Part shown: in pieces, positions 56,061 to 64,000 of the stretch
Layout: each line of letters begins with the position of its first letter
How positions within the stretch are numbered: position 1 is the stretch's first letter
DNA from: Anastatus disparis
Taxonomy: Eukaryota > Arthropoda > Insecta > Hymenoptera > Eupelmidae
Direction: 5' to 3'
Assembly (NCBI GenBank): GCA_017163975.1
Contig: JAFFSR010000353.1
Coordinates: 2,236,501 to 2,300,500, forward strand
DNA: 64,000 bases
Translations under genes and position numbers: made by a program
The notes under the pieces: model-generated
What the model saw: only the letters and a program-made list of their open reading frames with translations
The model's database searches: none
Told to the model about the DNA's origin: nothing

Positions 56061-56519
56061 GTAGTTTTTTCAAGTTTATATAAGAGAAAAAAAAATAAAA
56101 GAAAGCTTGCGTGCATGAAGCCCAGCGCCAAGCGAAAAAGATTGACAAATGGTTATAAAATTTTTCGCTTACTGCAGTGCGTATAAAGACTGCTTTGCAC
56201 TCCGAATAGAGGCACAAAAAACTGTTTCGCACACGGTTGTCTTAAAATAGTACATTTCGTAACAGGTATGAAAAGGTTTTATTTATGAAACGAGAAGTCT
56301 ACAGCCCGAGCTAAAGGCAAAGGTCGTAACGAGTTTCGTAAAAAAAATTATTTCATATCATTTGCGAATGGCATTTTTTGCCATGAGAGTCATAAAAGAT
56401 CAACGAAATTGCGATTTTCAGGAAGAATGGCGAAAAATATTTTTTATCGATATTTTTATTATATATATTACTATGCATTAAAATTTTTATATATTGTAAC
56501 GCGTTTAATATTATTAAAG
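56061..56519. other. Upstream of the plus-strand gene, presumably intron
   Basis: I see no coding exon here with convincing splice sites. A slightly GC-richer piece (56100-56350) is unexplained. The intron acceptor ATTATTAAAG ends this stretch. Confidence 0.35.
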
Positions 56520-57987
56520 GTGTAACAACGATAAATTTAAATGATGATGCCGATTCAGATGATGAAACTTCAGGTGATACTGATGCCAGTTGTTCTTATT
56601 CAGAATCAAATTCCGATTCGAATAACGATAGCAGTGACGACGATAGCGATTCCAATTCGGACTGTACTTCGAATCATAGTGGACAGACATTTTCGATTAG
56701 AGAAACAAATTTTGAACAGGTGAGATCCACTATCATTTTACTGCTTTTATTATTTTTTATTTTATCAATTATAAATATACTTAATATTTTAGGGGGGATT
56801 AAAATTGAAAATAAGTATGAAAGTACCTAGAAAAGAAGATCCAAACAAACCAAGATGTGAGAGAAATAAACGATTTTTACCAAGAAGAACTAAAAGTCGA
56901 GCTAATAAAGTAATTAAGTTATATTTAAAATTATAATTAAAAAATTCTGATTACTATATTATGTATATATTAGTTACATTTTACTTTATTCTAACTTGGT
57001 TCTAATTAATATGTTAATATTTTAATGGTAAAAGCTTATTAAGATAAAAGACAATTCAAAGAATAAAAAGTTTTCAAATATATTTCAAACAATTTCGCAA
57101 AAAAAAAAAAACTAAAAGTTTGCGATTTGGCTCAGAACTTATTCACGAGCCATTATCAGTACAATATAGGAAAGTTCTTATTGCAAACGCGAATGATACT
57201 TTAATTTATGCACATATTTATTGCTATGATATGATCAATGTTGCCATGGGAGTAAAATTAAGGCACTCCTCATAACATGCAAAAGTTGAACTACTACCAT
57301 AAAATATATGATCCTTTCACCTGAAGCGTCATAAAAGTAATCGTATCATTCCTTTTGAATTTCGAAATCATTCTCATTCTTGAATATGTGCTATGCAGTA
57401 CCGCCTTACGCCCAATAAAATTTACCAAAGAATATATTTGAGAATATTGAAACATATTATTAACGCAATGTTAAAATATACTTTAATATAATTTGATTCG
57501 ATTTTTATTAAGTAGAGATTAATCTCAAATATACTCTTCGGTGAATTTTTGATGGATGTAAGATGGCACCGTAAATCTCATGTTTTAGTGTAAGAATAAT
57601 ATCAATATTCAAAATGAGCGATAAGGTTACTTTCATGACATTGTGATTAAGGGTATTATATATTTTATGGTAGTAATTAAACTTTTACACGGTTTGTGGT
57701 CTAAATTTTACTCGGATAGAAAAATTAATCACATCATAGCAATAAATATAAGTTTAAATTAAAGTATCATTTGTGTCTACAATAAGTACTCTTCTATACT
57801 AATTATGGCTTGTAGAAAAGCTCAAAGCCGAAACGCAAACTCTTATTTTTTTTGAAAAATTAAAACATTTTTGAAAACTTTTTGTCTTGTCTTTTATCTT
57901 GAATAGCTTGAACTGGCAGAATCTTCACTTATTAAACATCAACAGTCAGAAGGATCAAATTATATTAATATTAATCGGAATCAATGA
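56520..57987 (+). CDS. Unidentified host gene, three 3' exons (acidic Ser/Asp-rich then basic)
   Basis: Exon 56520-56719 (acceptor ATTATTAAAG, donor GTGAGA) codes a Ser/Asp-rich acidic run (DDADSDDETSGDTD, SNSDSNNDSSDDDSD) then TFSIRETNFEQ. Exon 56793-56909 (acceptor TTAATATTTTAG, donor GTAATT) codes GGLKLKISMKVPRKEDP and a basic RFLPRRTKSRANK. Exon 57907-57987 (acceptor TTTTATCTTGAATAG) codes LELAESSLIKHQQSEG.. and ends TGA. Lengths 200, 117 and 81 keep one frame. The TGA may be the true end, or the last exon could continue by a donor I missed. The acidic-then-basic makeup suggests a nuclear protein. Family not recognised. Confidence 0.6.
57041..57900. mobile_element. 860-bp foldback MITE in the last intron, abutting the splice acceptor
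   Basis: AAGATAAAAGACAATTC at the left edge and its counterpart GTCTTGTCTTTTATCTT at the right edge are inverted repeats. Arms continue through AGTTTGCGATTTGGCTC / the matching GCCGAAACGCAAACT, ATGATACTTTAATTTA and TATTTATTGCTATGAT. The right edge lies 6 bp from exon 57907-57987, so the pyrimidine tract of that acceptor is supplied by the element. Confidence 0.8.
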
Positions 57988-58001
57988 AAAAAAGTCCAAT
58001 T

Positions 58002-58490
58002 CACTGAGAAAAAGATTGTTTATAATTATAAAATTTTAAAATAGTTTATTTAAGTTGATTCAATTTTAGAATTCTTGACGTTCTAGCGGCTAACTAATTT
58101 ATTACCCTCCTTAGAAGCTGCAACGTTTAATTTAACGATAAGATTTCAGTAATTTTATAAGAAAACGCTGCCAAGTGCCTTGGCGCAATGCTTTCTCATA
58201 GAGCTCATTCAGTTAGAGTAATTTGATTTTATTTTTTAAACGTGATTTCAATGTAGAAAACATAATTTTTATTCAAGAAAAATTAGTAAGTGAGAGAGAG
58301 TGATTAAGAAATAGGGAGAGAAAGTCACGAATGGATAAAAATTGGGTGAAAATGATGATCAATCTAAGATAGAAAGACAGAGAGGAAGTGAGGACGTAAG
58401 AAAAGAGTTAGTAAAAGCGTTAAATCAGAAATCAAAAGAAGTGATCAAAGAGCTACGATAAGAAAATTATATTTTGGAAGCTTGTTTTAT
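58002..58490. other. Region after the gene, with a CACTGAGAAAAAG motif
   Basis: CACTGAGAAAAAG at 58002 recalls the end of the 3.3-kb element at 10215, but no partner end was found, so it could be a solo end or chance. A purine-rich stretch follows (58285-58445). No gene supported. Confidence 0.35.
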
Positions 58491-59280
58491 AAAGACAGTG
58501 GCAAATAATTTGTATAAAAATTTTAGAACAGATCTATCGATTAGTTTACGTAAAATAAATAATAAAAGGATAAATTTTTTTTCAAAATTTGTAATAATTT
58601 TTTAAAATTAAAACTATGTTAAAAAAATTGGGTTTTAAAAGTCGTACTTCTTTTGACAGATGCAAATAATTCTCATGCAAATTTCAAAGCAAATTCATCA
58701 AGTAATTTACGTAAAATAAAAAAAAATATTAAAAAACCAAAGTTTTTTTATTTCTTAAAATGGCTCTGTAAAAAAAACTACGCTATGAAACCCAATTTTC
58801 AATAGCTTATCGCCTACTTATACGAAATAATCGATACTATGCAAAATTTGAAGCAAATCCATCGAGTAATTTTCGAGATTTCGTTGGCTGAATAATACCA
58901 TTTTCTTTTCAAAATTTCTTTTTCAAAATTTTCAAAATGCTCTAAAATTAAGACTACGCTAGGAAAATCAATTTTTGAAAATTTCCCTTCTTTTGGCAGT
59001 CGCAAATAATTTTCCTGCAAATCTTAGAACAAATCTATCAAGTACTTTAACGTAAAATAAAAAAAAATTAGAAACTAAAAATCAAAATTTTTTTCAAAAT
59101 CTTTAAAATTTTCTAAAATTGTAACCACACAATGAAAATTAGTTTTCGAAAGGTTATTTTCTTCAGACAATAGCAAATTGATTGTATAAAAATTTTGGAG
59201 AAAATTCATAGTATGGTTTACACAAAATAGAAGATAAATGAAAAATAAAAATTTTTTTGAAAATTTTAACTAAAGTAGAA
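58490..59280. repeat. Degenerate tandem repeat, about 165-bp period
   Basis: A GCAAATAATTTGTATAAAAA-like block, followed by AATCTATCGAGTAATTTACG and TAAAATAAAAAA, recurs at about 58501, 58662, 58823, 59002 and 59173. Units are well diverged, with different spacing (161-179 bp). Confidence 0.65.
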
Positions 59281-59633
59281 GAGTAGGACAGAGACCCGTG
59301 CACTTACATATGCAAGAGCATGTGCACTTACACGCGTGTTTGTATGTTCAACCACTTTAGTTTAATTTGGTGTTTGCGCGCGCATCTTCGAGTATAGTAC
59401 GGTTTCAGGGCCGTACTTACTTGGGTGCTGACAAGATCATACGTGAGATCTTATGTGCCGACAAATTTCATTTCCGCTTATAAGAACTCACGTAAAATCT
59501 CATATGAGATCTCACGCAAGATCTCATGTCATTTTTTTTCGGTATAGGTAATCGTATCTATACATTCTATTCAGCTGAACCATTTTCAAACGATCACATA
59601 ACACAATTTCCTATAGCAAGTACCGTAAAAGGA
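59281..59633. repeat. Spacer with clustered ATCTCA/TGAGAT palindromes
   Basis: ACGTGAGATCTTATG, CACGTAAAATCTCATATGAG and ATCTCACGCAAGATCTCATG (about 59430-59532) form overlapping imperfect palindromes. Their role is unknown. Confidence 0.4.
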
Positions 59634-59845
59634 GGTAAAGTGGTCAGGTGTAAGGTAAAGCGAGCATTATTGAATTTATGATTTTCTAATTTTTCTTTTC
59701 TTTTATGTATGTATAATTATCATTATTTAAATATTCATTAATAATTTACAAAAAATTATTGTTACATATGAACAAGAATACGTAAAAAATTAGAAAATCA
59801 TATCTAAAAGAATGCTCGCTTTACCCCACACCTGACCGCTTGACC
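59634..59845. mobile_element. 212-bp foldback MITE (GGTAAAGTGGTCAGGTG ends)
   Basis: GGTCAGGTGTAAGGTAAAGC plus GAGCATT on the left pairs with AATGCTCGCTTTACC and CCACACCTGACC on the right. ATGATTTTCTAATTTTT/AAAAATTAGAAAATCAT continue the arms. No clear target duplication. Confidence 0.7.
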
Positions 59846-60382
59846 GCGTTTTTTTTTGGTAGCAAATTTAATTTTTCGTCGTAAAAACTTGAAATTTCAG
59901 AATGCTCTAAATAAAAGAAACAAATTACAACAGCTTTTACAAACAATAACAAGTTTCATTGTTCTGCTGCGAAGACTAGCACTTTTCATGACTCTGCCAT
60001 GAAGACTAACACTTTTTAATTATTTGTAGCGTAAATTACCACCACTAGCATTAAAACTTTCTATCTTCTTGCAATCAAATTTCATCCTTTGAAAAAATAG
60101 TTGTCTGGAAAAGAAAATATTATATTTTAGTAAAAGATAATTTTTTTAGCTGACATATAACTGTATCTATTCTAACACGTGTATTTAAATATTTTAATAA
60201 AATATATGTTGCCTTCAGCGTACAATTAACCATTTCATCAAAATTATAATTGAATGAAAAGAAAAAAAATTATTTTAAATCGCTAGCTAGAAGAGAACTT
60301 GTTACTCCAGAATTTCATAACTTGAGATTACCTTAAGATTATTAGTTACTAATTACAAATGATACTGTAAATTCTATATTAA
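59846..60382. other. AT-rich spacer
   Basis: A partial repeat (ATTGTTCTGCTGCGAAGACT and CATGACTCTGCCATGAAGAC, about 59957-60010) is visible. No gene supported. Confidence 0.4.
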
Positions 60383-60587
60383 GGCGACTACGGAAGTTCG
60401 GTTGGATTTCATTTTGTAGTTTACAAAATACTCTTTCAGTTTCTAAAATTTTTTGAATTTTTCAATTTTCCACCATTTATTATAATCTGTAGAACGGTGG
60501 AAAATTAAAAGATCTGAAAAATTTTACATATTGAAAGAGTAATTTGTAAACTCAAAAATAAAACCTAACCTAAAATCCGAAGTCGCC
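60383..60587. mobile_element. 205-bp TTAA-flanked MITE (GGCGACT ends), copy 2
   Basis: TTAA lies at 60379-60382 and 60588-60591. The ends GGCGACTACGGAAGTTCGGT and CCGAAGTCGCC are the same as in copy 1 (48769-48973), the internal match is almost complete, and the length is identical. Confidence 0.9.
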
Positions 60588-60591
60588 TTAA

Positions 60592-61112
60592 GACAATCAT
60601 TAATAATTTTGTAAAAAAATAAATTTTTTTTCAGGTAAAATTAAATATTATATTTGATTAAGTTGAAGCTTTTGTTTCTGAGATATTAAAATTTGTTCTG
60701 TAGAATTCAGTTCTTCTACATCTACATTTTCAAATAATAAAATAAATTATTAGTCCTTATGTTTCTCCTTCATATTTCAAAATGATTGTCAAGAAATGAT
60801 TTTGAAAATTTTATTCCATAAATTTTTTAAATTTCAATTTATGAAAACTGAATTTCTTTTATTACATCAATCAAAGCATCTTATTAATTATTGTATTTTT
60901 GTAAAATAACTCCATTTCTTATTGCTATATAGCGCCGGCGTATAAGATAGACGAAAATAACAATATATTATCACATTCTTCATATAAAATAAAGCGTTGA
61001 TGTTTTACTTTTATTTGAATACGAATACTTTATTTGATAACATACTTATTTATCCCTATTTTCTCAATATATGAGAATTAATACCTGATATATTCATATA
61101 TAATATCATCTA
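60592..61112. other. AT-rich spacer
   Basis: No recognised feature. Confidence 0.4.
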
Positions 61113-61520
61113 ACCGACACATTGGCCGAGTGGCTCGGCGCGCGCCAAGCGGTATGCAAAGTTTAGCAGTATTGAGCAAGGTTATTAGTTGGATGGGTGA
61201 CCGCGCCTTTTCTAATGAATACCTGCTCAATCTGAACTTGTTTTGTGCGACGATCGCTTAGGTATGCTGGTCATATGACAATGTGAACGGGAGTTGTGGC
61301 TAATACGGAATATTATCCATGTACAAAGGTACCTAACACCGAATTTCGCTGAATATATCGACCCGTTCCGGAAAAGGTTTTTCTAAAAAGGATTTACCCC
61401 ACTTGGTTTGTCCACAGTTCTTTCCTCTTTCACAGGCATCATCCTGAGCAAATGCGAAATGGGGTGGGTAAGGAGGGAAGGATACCTTGGATTGAAATAA
61501 ATAAAGATGTGAGGAATACG
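61113..61520 (+). repeat. SINE-like element with tRNA-like and 5S rRNA-like head
   Basis: GGCCGAGTGGCTCGGCGCGC resembles a class II tRNA A-box region. Sixty bases on, GGTTATTAGTTGGATGGGTG plus ACCGC resembles the internal control region of 5S rRNA (GGTTAGTACTTGGATGGGTG). A GC-richer body (GACCCGTTCCGGAAAAGG, CATCATCCTGAGCAAATGCG) follows, with an end near AATAAATAAAGATGTGAGG. It is too divergent to be a working 5S gene. The minus-strand 70-codon ORF is spurious. Confidence 0.5.
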
Positions 61521-61962
61521 TAAAGGCATACGTGGAAGCCAACAAATTAAATTTTAATTATAAGATCATTATAGTATCTTACAATATCAATAAAACAAAA
61601 ATAGCAAAAATTGATTCTAACAACTCCGAAACCCCATTAAAATTACTTCAAAATGATAGAAAACGTTTTTTATAGTAATAAATATTTTTTTAAGCAAATT
61701 ATAAAGAACTATAATTCATTCTGATTCAAATTATTTTACTAAATGATCGTAAAATTTATAAATTTAAATAATTTATAAATCTTTCATAAATTTAATTTTA
61801 AGGAGAACGAAAAGTACTGATTTCTTGTATCTAGTTAAGCTAATAATATAGCTTGTAAAAATAGTTAAGGTTTTATATGCTGTACAGTCTGTACCAAAAG
61901 TTAGTTTTTTAGAAAATCGTTTATATTTTTTGGTAGAAAGTAATTATCTAATTTTTAACTTA
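61521..61962. other. AT-rich spacer
   Basis: No recognised feature. Confidence 0.4.
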
Positions 61963-62626
61963 CTAGGAGAGTGTCACACCTCCGGATCACGGATTTTGCT
62001 CAAACTTCGGGATAAGTTTTTAGATGATAAAATATGGAAAAAGCTAAAGTTATAGTCACAAACACTCAATATTTCCCTAGTTACAGGGAATTAAAGAAAA
62101 TCACTAAAAAAGTTACTAGATTTTTCAACGCATGTAGTTCTTTAGCATCGATAGCTAGAAGCTTAAAACTTTTTTAAAATTAAAGCTGAGCTCAAATCCT
62201 TTCTAAACAGTAGTTACAGCATATCAAAATATTATTTTTTCCCAAAGTTAGAGCGTAATAAGAATTGGACTTGAATTTTCTATTTAAAACATTAATTAAT
62301 AATAAAAGCTTAAATTAGGTCCAATCTTTATTACGCTCTAACCTTGGGAAAAAATAATATTTTGATATGCTGTAACTACTGTTTAGAAAGGATTTGAGCT
62401 CAGCTTTAATTTTAAAAAAGTTTTAAGCTTCTAGCTATCGATGCTAAAGAACTATATGCGTTTAAAAATCTAGTAACTTTTTTAGTGATTTTCTTTAATT
62501 CCCTGTAACTAGGGAAATATTGAGTGTTTGTGACTATAACTTTAGCTTTTTCCATATTTTATCGTCTAAAAACTTATCCCAAAGTTTGAGCAAAATCCGT
62601 GATCCGGAGGTGTGACACTCTCCTAG
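61963..62626. mobile_element. Foldback MITE family 1, copy F (664 bp, complete)
   Basis: CTAGGAGAGTGTCACACCTC at the left and GAGGTGTGACACTCTCCTAG at the right. Flanks ACTTA and TTAGT give a 3-bp duplication TTA. It is the cleanest copy, with arms of about 310 bp and few mismatches. It carries the uninterrupted TTTAA that corresponds to the nested insertion in copy E. Confidence 0.9.
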
Positions 62627-62990
62627 TTAGTAAATTATTAAATAATATTAAAACAATCATTTTAAGCTTTGTTTCATTTAAATACAATGAATTGTTAAAG
62701 AGTTATAGTATTTTAAAGTTTATAACTTTTACACAAATCTAATGCAATCATATTCAGTAGGGATTTTTTAAATAATTTTAAACAACTATGAAAGAAATAT
62801 TAATTAAATTTTTGGTTATGGTTGGGGTAAATTGTCAATTTGCATAAAAAATGTAATGTTGATATGCAATCCGCATATTAAATATAATAATTACTAAAAT
62901 ATTGCATATAATTTTCATATGCTACTATTTTTTTTTTAAGTTAATATATGAGGATATTGTCCTCTATACGTCAACCTTTTTAATATGGTG
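62627..62990. other. AT-rich spacer
   Basis: No recognised feature. Confidence 0.4.
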
Positions 62991-62994
62991 ATAT

Positions 62995-63275
62995 GAAGGG
63001 AGCCCAACCCGGTTCCTGTTTAACACGTTACATCAGGCTAGACTGTCTGTCACACCATACCGAAATCTTTGACTACCGATGGATGGTCAGCCGCTTTTGT
63101 GTTTAAAAATCAATCTATACCCAATGAGATCAGATTTTTTAAAACTCACGATATAAATGGCACATACACTAATTTTCTTTCGAATTTTCTTCCCCTGACC
63201 AGGATTCGAACCCATACCCACTGCTTTGAAGACAAGAGCTCTATCCGTTACACCACCACGCTGTCTTGCTACTAT
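62995..63275 (-). repeat. tRNA-derived SINE
   Basis: The minus strand from 63274 reads a tRNA-like head: GTGGTGGTGTAACGGATAGA (A box) and GGGTTCGAATCCTGGTC (B box), then CAGGGG. A non-tRNA body continues down to about 62995 (ending GGGTTGGGCTCCCTTCATAT). The spacing of A and B boxes (about 45 nt) fits an RNA polymerase III promoter. The anticodon arm is not well paired, so this is a SINE rather than a tRNA gene. Confidence 0.6.
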
Positions 63276-63344
63276 TAATTGTAATCTGCATTATAATTAT
63301 TTGATACATTTATTAAAAATTTGAATTATCCCAATTTTCGTTAC

Positions 63345-63700
63345 TTTTTTTAGGCACGACCGCTCCACGGAGTGCCTTATAATTTTACCATTGCAAAAAG
63401 GCCATACTGCCTTTTTCTCTAGAAGTTTTAGTTGTATCGATATAAAACAAATTAGGTTGTATTCGTTACATCAAAAATTAAAATAGGTACTTTTTTGTTT
63501 TTTAAAATTTATCTTAATCGCTTAATTCACCACGAAAAACATGCATTTTTCGTGGTTTTTGGCATACAAATCGCAATAGCATAAAAACGAACAATTTTAG
63601 AAAAAAATTTTTTTCATGAAACTTGTTGACTTTTTTAGAATACAACTTTCTTATTTTATAAAATATTTGCATTTAATGAATATTTTTCAAGTTAAGTACA
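63345..63700. repeat. Dispersed repeat, copy 2 (TTTTTAGGCACGACCGCTCC family)
   Basis: It matches 34931-35220 in order (GGCACGACCGCTCCACGGAG, AAGTTTTAGTTGTATCGATA, TTTTAGAATACAACTTTCTT). It carries an extra inserted palindrome CACGAAAAACATGCATTTTT followed by CGTG (63530-63555) absent from copy 1. Confidence 0.7.
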
Positions 63701-64000
63701 TTTTACGATTGAAGAAAGGCTTTTTAGACTTTATGTCTCCAGAAATCATTTAAAAAATTAAATTTTTTAGCATAAAAGTGGAGCATACATTATTACAAAA
63801 CATTTTTATTTATAACACTTTTTGCTAAAAAATTTTCCTTATAGTATAATACAAAAACAATCAATTTTTCAATGCTTTTTCACAATAACTCAAAAATAGC
63901 TACTTATAATAAAAAACATTTTTTACAAAACTTATTGATCTTATTGAAATATAACTTTTTTATCTAAAAAATTTTAGTCTATAATAAGTTTTTCTTTAAA
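63701..64000. other. AT-rich window end
   Basis: Part of it (AGACTTTATGTCTCCAGAAA, about 63727) matches 47455-47480. No gene supported. Confidence 0.4.

Noticed and set aside
61175..61205. A functional 5S rRNA gene
   Set aside because: Only the short internal-control-like block matches. The flanking sequence does not resemble 5S rRNA.
63192..63274. A functional tRNA gene on the minus strand
   Set aside because: A and B boxes are good, but the anticodon arm does not pair, and a SINE-like body follows.

Overview
The window is AT-rich animal nuclear DNA, most likely from an insect. An insect is suggested by the Ty3/Gypsy element with a chuvirus-type env gene, the I-like LINEs, the Helitron, and many TA- or TTAA-flanked foldback elements. 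A parasitoid hymenopteran would fit, but nothing here proves the order. Almost all of the window is transposable elements at different stages of decay. Only two stretches look like host exons.

Region 1-8760 (minus strand) is an LTR retrotransposon of the Ty3/Gypsy (Metaviridae) type. It has an intact gag with ten CCHC zinc knuckles and an intact pol (protease, RT, RNase H, a spacer with an AT-hook-like motif, integrase). Its env resembles chuvirus glycoproteins and is broken by one in-frame stop and one frameshift. Gag and pol are joined by a textbook -1 frameshift site: a GGGAAAC heptamer, a 5-nt spacer and a possible H-type pseudoknot. The 3' LTR lies outside the window, and the 5' LTR should lie in the AT-rich block after 8760.

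Region 9640-18000 holds a low-complexity tandem block, a 3.3-kb non-coding element with terminal inverted repeats (10215-13544) containing two tandem arrays (150 bp and 168 bp), and the first of six copies of a foldback MITE family. Two decayed I-type LINEs follow: LINE-1 at about 18440-25620 and LINE-2 at about 26500-34490. Each has an ORF1 with a CCHC knuckle and an ORF2 with endonuclease and RT. LINE-2 also keeps a degraded RNase H-like region, and LINE-1 keeps a Cys/His C-terminus. Both served as landing pads: each carries at least three nested non-autonomous elements in its coding part, and LINE-1 has another in its 5' leader.

Region 34500-47300 has further MITEs, including a TTAA-flanked MITE nested in a foldback copy whose empty site survives in a sister copy at 62 kb. 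It also has a 1-kb palindrome and a dead Helitron (39456-46405). The Helitron has an upstream C48/ULP1-like protease, a 49-residue repeat region, Helitron-like N, Rep and Pif1-like helicase remnants. AT-rich minisatellites follow it.

Region 48100-50480 (minus) and 56520-57987 (plus) show exons with phase-consistent splice sites from two genes that I do not recognise. The first has an in-frame TGA. The rest of 50-64 kb is palindromes within palindromes (54144-55959), degenerate tandem repeats, tRNA- and 5S-like SINE fragments and more MITEs.
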